Positions 8,561 to 19,021 of a stretch of 64,000 bases of DNA are shown here, piece after piece. The stretch's first letter is position 1, and each line of letters begins with the position of its first letter. Origin of the DNA: Streptomyces anulatus. Its GTDB lineage: Bacteria > Actinomycetota > Actinomycetes > Streptomycetales > Streptomycetaceae. Position numbers and translations under genes: made by a program. The notes beneath the pieces are model-generated. The model worked only from the letters and a program-made list of their open reading frames with translations, had not been told where the DNA came from and did no database searches. The stretch spans positions 434,001-498,000 of the forward strand of contig NZ_JOEZ01000003.1 in the NCBI RefSeq assembly GCF_000721175.1, given 5' to 3'.

Positions 8561-9016
8561 TCATTGCGGCGACGGGGGGCAAGCAGGGCCGCCGGGTGCC
8601 GGGGCGTCGAGGACGGCGGCCACGGCTTCGATCTCGACGAGCTGGTCCCTGTAGCCGAGCACGGTGACGCCCATCAGGGTGCTGGGCGCGTCGTGGTCGC
8701 CGAAGGAGTCCCGGACCACCTCCCAGGCGGCCACGAGATCCTCCTGCCGGGCCGATGCCACGAGGACCCGCGTGCTGATGACGTCCTCGGCCGAAGCGCC
8801 CGCGTCGGCGAGCGCGGTCCGCAGGTTCTCCATGGCCTTCGCCGCCTGACCGGCGTAGTCCCCGACGGCCACGGTGTCGCCGTGCTCGTCGAGCGGGCAC
8901 GAACCGGCGAGGAAGATCAGCCGTGCCTCGGCGGGCACCGTGGCCGCGTAGGCGTACTCGGCCACGTGGGAGAGGGTGCGGGAACGGATCAGCGAAACGG
9001 CGCTGGTGCGGCTCAC
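8561..9016 (-). CDS. RidA/YjgF/YER057c family protein
   Basis: 151 residues from a GTG at 9016, chosen because AGGAGA lies 9 bases upstream; the same frame is open further up but without a ribosome site. The fold signature is clear: LIFLAGSCPLDEHG, QAAKAMENLRTALADAGASAEDV and the C-terminal VEIEAVAAV. Archetypal RidA proteins hydrolyse reactive enamine/imine intermediates such as 2-aminoacrylate, using an Arg just before the VEIEA strand. Here that position is Leu (DQLVEIEA), so this is a non-archetypal Rid subgroup and its substrate is uncertain. It stands alone, facing away from the VOC gene at 9291. Confidence 0.85.
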   Translation of the reverse strand: MSRTSAVSLIRSRTLSHVAEYAYAATVPAEARLIFLAGSCPLDEHGDTVAVGDYAGQAAKAMENLRTALADAGASAEDVISTRVLVASARQEDLVAAWEVVRDSFGDHDAPSTLMGVTVLGYRDQLVEIEAVAAVLDAPAPGGPACPPSPQ

Positions 9017-9290
9017 GGTGGGTGCGTCTCCTGGGGCTGGGGCGCGTGCTGGGTGTGCTGGTCGTACCGGGTTCGCCGGGAGGCCGAGCGGGGTGCGCTG
9101 CGGCGGCCGGTCCGCGGCGGCCGGTCCGGGGGCGCTGTCCACCCGGGGCCTGCTGCCGTGTTCCGGTCTGTGTCGGTCCTGGAGCGCACCATCCTTTCAG
9201 CGCGCTTCGCGTCCCGCCCCTCCTTTTCCGGCCGGTGCGGGAGAGGAAAAACCAGTTCCCCGGCGAACGGCGCGCCGCTAGGGTGGTCCG

Positions 9291-9725
9291 ATGCCGTCGG
9301 TCAAGCAGGTCCAGATCACCTTCGACTGCGCGTCGCCCACGCGCGTCGCCCAGTTCTGGTGCGAGGTGCTGGGGTACGTCCTCCCGCCACCGCCGGAGGG
9401 GTTCGCCACGTGGGGTGATCACCAACTCTCGTTGCCGCCCGAGAAGCGGGATGCGGGAGCCGTCTGCCAGGATCCCTCGGGCGTGGGTCCGCGGATGTAC
9501 TTCCAGCGCGTTCCCGAGGGCAAGGTCGTCAAGAACCGTGTGCATCTCTGCGTGCGGGTGGGCACGGGGCTCGTGGGCGATGAGCGCCTCGCCGCGCTCG
9601 AGGCCGAGTGCGCGCGACTGCTGCCGCTCGGCGCGGTGCGCGTACGGCTGCTGCTCGCGGACGAGGAGAACGAGTCCTGCCTGGTGATGCAGGACGTCGA
9701 GGGCAACGAGTTCTGCCTCGACTGA
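9291..9725 (+). CDS. VOC (glyoxalase/bleomycin-resistance) superfamily protein
   Basis: 144 residues. It opens with VQITFDCASPTRVAQFWCEVLGY, with its aromatic and acidic VOC pattern, and closes with the paired strand VMQDVEGNEFCLD, whose Glu is a usual metal ligand. Proteins of this length and pattern in Actinobacteria are single VOC modules that dimerise; known activities range from glyoxalases to antibiotic-binding proteins, so no substrate is assigned. The central MYFQRVPEGKVVKNRVHL is typical of the glyoxalase-like subgroup. It is monocistronic, between the divergent RidA-like gene and the convergent hydrolase. Confidence 0.8.
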   Translation: MPSVKQVQITFDCASPTRVAQFWCEVLGYVLPPPPEGFATWGDHQLSLPPEKRDAGAVCQDPSGVGPRMYFQRVPEGKVVKNRVHLCVRVGTGLVGDERLAALEAECARLLPLGAVRVRLLLADEENESCLVMQDVEGNEFCLD

Positions 9726-9803
9726 CAGTGATGATGTTCGTGGTGACGCCGCAGGTGGGTCTGACCCGGGCATGAGGTCGCCGGAGTGATCCCACGGACG
9801 CCC

Positions 9804-10499
9804 TCAGCCGGCGACGGGAAGCTGCAGGGCGAAGCGGCGGACGGCGTCGGTGAAGGCGTCCGGGGCGTCGAAGTTCGCGAGCGGGTGCGCGCGGGCGAAG
9901 TCCGCCTCGCCGGACCGGAACGCGCTGTCCTTCTCGCCGTTGAGGATCAGTGCCGGAGCCGCCACATGGCACATCGCGCGCGCGTCGAAGCGGCCCAGCA
10001 CCTCGCCCCAGGCGGCGGGCAGGGTGTGGAAGGCGTAGCCGGACCGGATGGTGGCCTCCACCACTTCCCGCGGGTACTGACGCAGCAGGAGCCGGTCGTT
10101 CCACCGGGCCGGCCGGTCCGCCGGTACACGGGGGACCAGCCCGGCGACCCACCGGTACGGGGTCGTCCAGGGGCCGCGGGTGGAGGCGCCGGCGCCCGCG
10201 AGGACCAGTCCGCGCAGGTGCTCCGGACGCCGTCGCGCGAACTCCAGCGCGACGTATCCGCCGAGCGAGTGCCCGACGACCAGGGCCGGACCGCGGCCGA
10301 GTGAGTCCACCGCGGACGCGATGACCTCGGTCGCGGCGCCCAGGCTCCAGGGCTGGGCCGAGCGCGCGCCGTGGCCCGGCAGGTCGATGGCGGCCACCGG
10401 GAATTCCGCCCGGAGCGCGGCGAGCTGAGTGCTCCACTGGCCGGCGCTGAAACGTGTCCCGTGCACGAAAACGATCGGTGGTGTGTCCGCTGCCGCCAT
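9804..10499 (-). CDS. Alpha/beta hydrolase
   Basis: 231 residues, cytoplasmic. VFVHGTRFSAGQW provides the oxyanion-hole region, GHSLGG the nucleophile elbow with the catalytic Ser, and LILNGEKDSAF the acid strand. The usual C-terminal catalytic His of the G-H-x-x-N-L/F pattern is shifted: HPLANFDAP has one extra residue between His and Asn, so the exact triad His is uncertain. The gene is divergent from acnA, with about 300 bases of shared upstream DNA containing two palindromes. Substrate unknown. Confidence 0.8.
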   Translation of the reverse strand: MAAADTPPIVFVHGTRFSAGQWSTQLAALRAEFPVAAIDLPGHGARSAQPWSLGAATEVIASAVDSLGRGPALVVGHSLGGYVALEFARRRPEHLRGLVLAGAGASTRGPWTTPYRWVAGLVPRVPADRPARWNDRLLLRQYPREVVEATIRSGYAFHTLPAAWGEVLGRFDARAMCHVAAPALILNGEKDSAFRSGEADFARAHPLANFDAPDAFTDAVRRFALQLPVAG

Positions 10500-10626
10500 C
10501 GATCCCCCCGGTGATGTCTACGCACGCGGACTCTACCGGCGAGGCCCTCCGCGATCGCGGCGGACCGGCGCGTCCCATGCTGTGGGGGCACCTGGGCATG
10601 ACCGGGCGGCGGCTATGTACTAGAGT

Positions 10627-10644
10627 TATCTCGACATCGAGATA
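10627..10644. promoter_or_regulatory. Perfect 18-bp palindrome TATCTCGACATCGAGATA upstream of acnA
   Basis: Arms TATCTCGA and TCGAGATA flank a CA centre. It lies about 150 bases upstream of the acnA start and 128 upstream of the divergent hydrolase. The half-sites are those of the palindrome before the murA-like gene. The form fits a dimeric regulator (MarR or similar); which one is not known from sequence. Confidence 0.6.
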
Positions 10645-10674
10645 TCTGCCGAGGCGCACCGCAGCCGCCGCCCG

Positions 10675-10700
10675 GTAAGGGTTACCTAACTAATCCTTAC
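10675..10700. promoter_or_regulatory. 26-bp near-perfect palindrome upstream of acnA
   Basis: GTAAGGGTTA (10675-10684) and TAATCCTTAC (10691-10700) match as inverted repeats at 9 of 10 positions around CCTAAC. It is AT-rich within very GC-rich DNA and about 100 bases upstream of the acnA GTG, so it lies in the probable promoter. It vaguely recalls actinobacterial iron boxes but does not fit their spacing. Confidence 0.5.
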
Positions 10701-10724
10701 TTTAGCGGATGGTCGGGGCCGTAG

Positions 10725-13646
<2,922 letters not shown>

Positions 13647-14258
13647 CCGCACGACCCGGTCGATCCGGCACTTCGTGCCCGCCGGTACCTCGCCGATGCC
13701 CCCGGCCGTGACCGTGGCCGTCGCGCCGGGGGCGACAGCGTCCTCCGTGGCCCCGAGGCCCTCGGTCACCACCTCACCGTCACGGTCCACGAAAGAGACG
13801 AACACGAGGTAGGACGCGGTGCTGTCGGTACCGTTCACGATCTTCACGTCGGCGGACATCCAGTTGACCAGGGAGTCCCGCGTGCACGTCGTGATCGTGG
13901 CGTCCGTCTCGGCGGCCGGTTCGTCGGCCTCCGGCTCCTCGGAGTCCTCGAGCTCCTCGAACTCCTCCCAGCCCTCAGGGTCTTCTGGCCCCGTCGTGTC
14001 GCCGTACCGCGAAGCCGCCCGGTCCTCGGCCCGCGCGATGGTCTCCGAGGTCTTCTGCACCAACGCGTGGACCAGAGCCACCGTCGCACCGGTGACGACG
14101 AGCCCGCCGACTACGGACAACGTCACGATCAGGCCCGTACGCCCCTGCTTGCGCGGCGGCGCGGCGGGGGGCGCCCACGGCGAGGGGGGCTGGGTGAACA
14201 CGGGCTGCCGCGGTGTCTGCGGCTCCGGTCGGGGCGGAGGCGGAAAGGCGTCGGACAA
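13647..14258 (-). pseudogene. FxLYD-like single-pass membrane protein, C-terminus cut by repeat element
   Basis: The intact part has a proline-rich cytoplasmic N-terminus (about 1-38), one membrane segment (TGLIVTLSVVGGLVVTGATV, about 41-60), an acidic linker and an external domain (about 120-204: VKIVNGTDSTASYLVFVSFVD, then VPAGTKCRIDRVVR) of the FxLYD-like type. The two Cys (TCTRD and TKCRI) could form a disulfide. After codon 204 the frame enters the repeat element and has no stop until 10686: it continues through the element and antisense to the whole acnA gene, 1190 codons in all. That extension is a by-product of lost termination plus GC-rich antisense frames, not a real domain. The gene is probably damaged; the stable product, if any, is unknown. 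Confidence 0.6.
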
Positions 14259-14396
14259 GAGGTCCCCCCACGGGAAATGGATCAGGCAGGTGCCCTACCG
14301 TACGTGCCTCCGACTTCCCGCCGCCTCCAGGTGCGATCGTGAGCCGGGGACCCGAGCCCGCGGTCCCCACCTGCACAGAGAGCGAAACGGACCCGC

Positions 14397-14569
14397 ATGG
14401 GCGAGCTGATCCTCATCCGGCACGGCGCCGCTACCTCGGCCTGACCCCGGCCGAGGGACGGCTCTTCCAGGTCGCCACCGGCGCCGTCTCCCGGCTCGGC
14501 ACCGAACACGGCCGGCCGGTCGTCGCCGCGCTCAACGTCGCCCTCCCCGAAAGCCTCCAGCCGGAGTGA
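14397..14569 (+). pseudogene. Histidine phosphatase (phosphoglycerate mutase-like) remnant with internal deletion
   Basis: The ATG at 14397 starts MGELILIRHG, the phosphohistidine signature of the family. Within five more codons this frame ends at TGA. In another frame the text continues RYLGLTPAEGRLFQV, then TGAVSRLGTEHGRPVVAALNV, which matches the C-terminal part of the same family. The roughly 150 residues normally between them are missing, so a single deletion has joined the two ends out of frame. Not functional. Confidence 0.6.
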
Positions 14570-14577
14570 ACGCCCAC

Positions 14578-14608
14578 GGCCGGCACCACCTCCCTGGGGG
14601 TACCGGCC
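14578..14608. terminator. Hairpin terminator past the GH92 gene
   Basis: GGCCGGCACC (14578-14587) pairs with GGTACCGGCC (14599-14608) with one mismatch. It lies 23 bases beyond the stop of the minus-strand mannosidase. Confidence 0.5.
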
Positions 14609-14630
14609 GCCTGCGCTCACCACGTGGGGA

Positions 14631-17600
14631 TCAGGAGAGCAGCTCCACCTCCGCGAGCGTCGCCGAACCCGTCAGCACCAGCCGGTACTTCGTGTACGAG
14701 CCGGGCCGCCCCACCGAGAAGACCCGGGTCTGCCTGTCCCAGGCGAACGACTGGCCGGAGCGGCGGTCGACGTCCGTCCACTTCTCGCCGTCCGCCGAAC
14801 CCTGGAGCGTCCAGCCCTTCGGGGCCTCGTCCGCCGCCGCCGACGTCAGCGTGTACTGGATCCCCTTCGTCGCCGAGGGCACCGGCAGCTCCACCGAGTC
14901 GACCGTCGCCGAGGTGGCCGAGGTGTCGTCGAACAGCGCGCCGTCACCCTTCAGCGCGTCGTCCCTGGGCGTCGGAACCTTGTCGTCCTTCTGCACGGAG
15001 ACCGGGGCCGCGTCCTTGCCCGTGCCCCACGCCGAGGGCTTCGGGCCCATGTCGAACTCCAGGGTGCCGCCCTTGGCCAGCACGTCGTGGGGGAGCGCCG
15101 TGGAGGTCCACTTCTTGCCGTTGACCTTCACGCCCTGCACGTAGATGTTCGTCCCGCTGTTCTTCGGGGCCTTCACGACCAGCTTGCGGCCGTTGTCCAT
15201 GCGGACGGTCACCTTCTTGAAGAGCGGCGAGCCGATCGCGTACTCCCCACTGCCCATCACCAGCGGGTAGAAGCCGAGCGAGGAGAAGAGGAACCAGGCC
15301 GACTGCTCGCCGTTGTCCTCGTCGCCGTGGATGCCCTGCCCGATCTCGCTGCCGACGTACAGCCGGCTCAGGACCTCGCGGACCTTCTCCTGCGTCTTGT
15401 ACGGCTGCGAGGCCGCGTTGTACATGTACGTGGCGTGGTGGGCGACCTGGTTGCTGTGGCCGTACTGGCCCATCCTCACGTCACGCGCCTCGGTCATCTC
15501 GTGGATGACTCCGCCGTAGCTGCCGACGAACTCCGGGCCCGCCGTCTCCGGCGTCGAGAAGTACGTGTCCAGCTTCTTGGCCAGGCCCGCCCGGCCGCCG
15601 TACAGGTTGGCCAGGCCCCGGCTGTCCTGGGGGGCGGTGAACGCGTAGCCCCAGCCGTTGGTCTCGGTGTAGTCGTAGCCCCAGACACGGGGGTCGTACT
15701 CGTCGGAGGGCAGGCGCCAGTCGCCGCCCGGCTTCTTGCCCTGGAAGAAGCCGGCCTTGTCGTCGAAGAGCTTGACGTACTTCTGCGCCCGGTTCGTGAA
15801 GTACTCGGACTCTTCCTTGTACCGCGCCTTCTTCGTCTTCCTGTACAGCTTCTGGCCCATGCGGGCGATGCCGTAGTCGTTGACGTAACCCTCGAGCGAC
15901 CAGGACAGGCCCTCGTGGGTGGCGGTGTTCGCGTAGCCGGTGAAGACCGAGGTCTCCAGGCCCTTGCGGCCGACGCCCGAGGAGGGCGGGGCGGCGGTGG
16001 CGTTCTTGAGCGCCGCGTCGTACGCCGCCTCGGCGTCGAACTTCACGCCCTTGACGTAGGCGTCGGCGAACGCCACATCCGAGCTGGTGCCGGTCATCAG
16101 GTCCGCGTAGCCGGGGGAGGACCAGCGCGAGGTCCAGCCGCCGTCCTTGTAGTGCTGGACGAACCCGTCCACCAGCTCGCCGGCCTTCTTCGGGGAGAAG
16201 AAGGAGTAGGCGGGCCAGGTCGTGCGGTAGGTGTCCCAGAAGCCGTTGTTGACGTACACCTTGCCGTCGACGATCTTCGCGCCGGTCCGCGTCGGGGTGT
16301 TCTCGCCCGTCGCCTCGGAGAAGGGGCTGGCGTACTTGTTCTCGCCCTTCACCTTCTCGTGGCCGGAGTTCGGGTAGAGGTAGAGCCGGTACAGGCTGGA
16401 GTAGAGCGTCGTCAGCTGGTCCGCGTTCGCGCCCTCGACCTCGATCGTCCCGAGGACGTCGTCCCAGGCGCTCCGCGCGCCCCGTCGCACCCGGTCGAAG
16501 GAGGTGGACTCCGGGATCTCCATGGCCAGGTTCTGCTTCGCCTGGTCGACGCCGATCAGTGAGGTGGCCAGGCGCAGGTTCACCGTGCGGTCCTTGCCGG
16601 CGTCGAAGCGGAAGAAGCCGGTCACGTCGTCGCCTCCGCCGCCCTTCAGCTTGCCGCTGTCGGTGACCGGCGCGTCGAAGACGCCGTACACGAACATCCG
16701 GGTCGCGCCGGTGGACAGGCCGCTCCTGACGTCCGTGTAGCCGGAGAAGGAGCGGTTCTCCGGGTCCAGGGTGATGCCGCCGTCGTTCGAGACGTTGTCG
16801 AAGACCAGGCTCGCGTCCTTGCCGGGGTAGGTGAACCGCATCCGGGCCGCGTGGTCCGTCGGCGTCACCTCGGCCTTGAGGCCGTTCTCGAACGTGACGC
16901 CGTAGTAGTGCGGCGTCGCCGTCTCGTTCTCGTGCCGGAACGGCAGCGCGCGCGCCGTCCGGGACGCGTCCGGGGTGCCGCTCGCGGCCGACGGCATCAC
17001 CTGGAAGGTCTGCCGGTCGCCCATCCAGGGGCTCGGTTCATGGCTGGCGGAGATGGCCTGGAGCGTGGGGAGGTTGTCCGCGTCGTTGCCCCGGTGGTAG
17101 TCGTACAGCCAGCTGGTGGTGCCCGCGTTGGTGACCGGCGTCCAGAAGTTGAAGCCGTGCGGGACGGCCGTGGCCGGAATGTTGTTGCCGCGCGAGAAGC
17201 CGCCGCTGGAGTTCGTGCCGCGGGTCGTCAGCGCGTAGTCCGACAGATGCGCCTTGCGCTTCTCGGGGGCCTTCGGGGCGATCGTGATGTCGTCGATCCA
17301 GCCCTGGAACTTCGCCGGTCCCTTGGGGGAGTCGTACGCCACCAGGATCCGGTCGACCGTCTTGCCCGCGGCGACCGTGCCGAGGCGGGCGGCGACCTTG
17401 TTCCACTGGTTGACGTAGAGGCGCTTGGCGTCCGCCTGGCCCCGCGGGGTCAGCAGCCCGCCGTGGCTGTCGGTGGCCTTCAGCTCGCTCAGGTACGTGC
17501 CGTCGGTGAAGGCCAGGTCCACCGCGACATGGGTGGCCGGGTAGTTAAGGTCCGTCTCGCCCATCTGCGGGTAGACGAGGTAGGACAGCTCGGTGTCCTT

Positions 17601-18515
17601 CGTGACGGCCGTGTTCACGTCGAAGATCTTGTTGTACGAGTAGGCGCGTCCGTCGGGTGTGTGCGTACCCGCGTAACGCAGTGCCTTCTTTCCGGTGAAT
17701 CCCGCCCCCGACTTCGCGGTGGGGGATCCGGAGGGGCCACGGTCGGGCTGACTGCGCATCTCGTCGGGCACCGGCGCGGAGGTGTCACCGTTCGAGAACT
17801 GAACGTCGGCGAGCTGGAGAACGCCCGCCGCACCGTTGTTCTTCGTGATCTCCAGCCGGAAGTGCTTGTAGGCGGCATCGGCCGTGAAGTCGTACGTCTT
17901 GGTTTCGTGCCGCTTGGCGAAGGTCTCGCCGGTGCGGGTGTCGAGGTCGGTCCACTCCCTGCCGTCCGCCGAGCCCTTGAGCGTCCAGTCCTTCGGGTCG
18001 CGCTCGGCGTGGTCGTTGGCCGAAGTGAGGGCGTACGTCACGACCTTGACGGGTTCCTCCAGATCGAACTCCACCCAGCCGGTGGGCTTGAAGGTGAGCC
18101 ACTTGGAGCCCGGCTCGACGTCGACGAGGTTCTCCTTGACCTCGCCGCCGGCGGTGTTCTCGGCGCTCGCGCGGAGCTCCGTCACCCGGTCGGTGACATT
18201 GCCCGGTATGCCGGAGGAGAAGCCTCCGTCGACGCCGGAGGAGCGCTTCTCGCCGTCGGGGCCCTCCTCGACGGTGCCGCGCCAGTCCGGCTGCCTCTCG
18301 TCCGCCTCGAACGAGGAGCTGAACGTCCGCTCGCCGGACGGCTTCCGGTCCGGCGAGGAGGGTTGTGCGGTGGCGACCGCGGGGGCGATCACCACCAGGG
18401 CGAGGGATGCCGCCAGGGCGGCTGCTGTGGGGGTCCGTCTCCGGCGGAGGGCCGGGCGGGGGACCGCGTGTGGGGCCTTGTCGGAGCCGTGGTCGAGGCC
18501 GCGTGGTGGCTGCAT
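14631..18515 (-). CDS. Secreted GH92 alpha-mannosidase with two discoidin-like domains
   Basis: 1294 residues from the ATG at 18515, which follows GGAGGAAC; an in-frame ATG at 18545 lacks a ribosome site. The signal peptide is clear (RRRRT, then AAALAASLALVVIAPAVATAQ). A discoidin-like domain follows (about 115-245: WVEFDLEEPVKVVTYALTSA, then DWTLKGSADGREWTDLD). The GH92 catalytic part runs from about 425 (LSDYALTTRGTNSSGG) and includes IHGDEDNGEQSAWFLFSSLG, holding the acidic residues conserved in the family. A second discoidin-like module ends the protein (GWTLQGSADGEKWTDVD). GH92 enzymes are calcium-dependent exo-alpha-mannosidases, so this probably trims mannosyl glycans outside the cell. 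It is divergent from the ngc importer operon. A LacI-type palindrome (18548-18559) overlaps its promoter region. Confidence 0.9.
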   Translation of the reverse strand: MQPPRGLDHGSDKAPHAVPRPALRRRRTPTAAALAASLALVVIAPAVATAQPSSPDRKPSGERTFSSSFEADERQPDWRGTVEEGPDGEKRSSGVDGGFSSGIPGNVTDRVTELRASAENTAGGEVKENLVDVEPGSKWLTFKPTGWVEFDLEEPVKVVTYALTSANDHAERDPKDWTLKGSADGREWTDLDTRTGETFAKRHETKTYDFTADAAYKHFRLEITKNNGAAGVLQLADVQFSNGDTSAPVPDEMRSQPDRGPSGSPTAKSGAGFTGKKALRYAGTHTPDGRAYSYNKIFDVNTAVTKDTELSYLVYPQMGETDLNYPATHVAVDLAFTDGTYLSELKATDSHGGLLTPRGQADAKRLYVNQWNKVAARLGTVAAGKTVDRILVAYDSPKGPAKFQGWIDDITIAPKAPEKRKAHLSDYALTTRGTNSSGGFSRGNNIPATAVPHGFNFWTPVTNAGTTSWLYDYHRGNDADNLPTLQAISASHEPSPWMGDRQTFQVMPSAASGTPDASRTARALPFRHENETATPHYYGVTFENGLKAEVTPTDHAARMRFTYPGKDASLVFDNVSNDGGITLDPENRSFSGYTDVRSGLSTGATRMFVYGVFDAPVTDSGKLKGGGGDDVTGFFRFDAGKDRTVNLRLATSLIGVDQAKQNLAMEIPESTSFDRVRRGARSAWDDVLGTIEVEGANADQLTTLYSSLYRLYLYPNSGHEKVKGENKYASPFSEATGENTPTRTGAKIVDGKVYVNNGFWDTYRTTWPAYSFFSPKKAGELVDGFVQHYKDGGWTSRWSSPGYADLMTGTSSDVAFADAYVKGVKFDAEAAYDAALKNATAAPPSSGVGRKGLETSVFTGYANTATHEGLSWSLEGYVNDYGIARMGQKLYRKTKKARYKEESEYFTNRAQKYVKLFDDKAGFFQGKKPGGDWRLPSDEYDPRVWGYDYTETNGWGYAFTAPQDSRGLANLYGGRAGLAKKLDTYFSTPETAGPEFVGSYGGVIHEMTEARDVRMGQYGHSNQVAHHATYMYNAASQPYKTQEKVREVLSRLYVGSEIGQGIHGDEDNGEQSAWFLFSSLGFYPLVMGSGEYAIGSPLFKKVTVRMDNGRKLVVKAPKNSGTNIYVQGVKVNGKKWTSTALPHDVLAKGGTLEFDMGPKPSAWGTGKDAAPVSVQKDDKVPTPRDDALKGDGALFDDTSATSATVDSVELPVPSATKGIQYTLTSAAADEAPKGWTLQGSADGEKWTDVDRRSGQSFAWDRQTRVFSVGRPGSYTKYRLVLTGSATLAEVELLS

Positions 18516-18547
18516 GCCGAGCCGTTCCTCCCCGGGAAAATGCAATG

Positions 18548-18559
18548 GACAACGTTGTC
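18548..18559. promoter_or_regulatory. GACAACGTTGTC palindrome, LacI-type operator candidate
   Basis: Perfect 12-base palindrome with a central CG, 33 bases upstream of the mannosidase start; this form is typical of LacI-family operators. The half-site CGTTGTCA also occurs before xylF (23826-23833). Confidence 0.5.
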
Positions 18560-18759
18560 ATGGCGGGATGCAAGGTCCAGTAGGGATCCAAGTGACGGGA
18601 CGTGTCAAGGGTGTTGCCGCGGGGTCCGCCGGCGAATCGGCCGGAATGGGGAAATAGCCGCCGCGGGTGGAGGGTGCGGGGTGCCGAGGTGTCCGTGAGG
18701 TCTCAACTCGGGAAAGACTGCCGCCCAAACCTGCTTTCGATCTTGCTCAGTCGGCGACA

Positions 18760-18775
18760 AGTGGACTATACCTGT
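18760..18775. promoter_or_regulatory. DasR-responsive element (dre) candidate upstream of ngcE
   Basis: AGTGGACTATACCTGT matches the dre consensus (ASTGGTCTAGACCAST) at 12-13 of 16 positions. DasR is the GntR-family repressor of GlcNAc/chitin use in Streptomyces, and the site precedes a chitobiose/GlcNAc-type importer, which supports the call. It lies 262 bases upstream of the ngcE start. Confidence 0.6.
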
Positions 18776-19021
18776 CGGCATCCGCACGGCCGCTTCACGC
18801 GGACGTGCGCACGGGGGAAGCAGGGACGGTTGCGAGGACGCCGGGCGCGTACTCGCTGTACGGTCACCCGAAATCCCCACTGCACCGGCGTGTCCGGTAC
18901 ATCTGTATATCCGCACGACCCAAGCGCAACTGACCGCGGTGGCGGGACCCTTCGCCTGAGGCGAATTTTCGACGGGTGACCGGTACACCGCCTGAGTCCT
19001 GGAGAAGGCGAGGACTTGAGC

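Noticed and set aside
7976..9418. 480-codon plus-strand open frame
   Set aside because: It overlaps the RidA-like gene antisense and the VOC start in another phase; Arg/Pro-rich with no motif.
10676..10694. Iron box (DmdR/IdeR site) upstream of acnA
   Set aside because: It contains TTAGTTAGGTAACC on one strand, but spacing and symmetry do not match the 19-base iron box; a different palindrome explains the sequence better.
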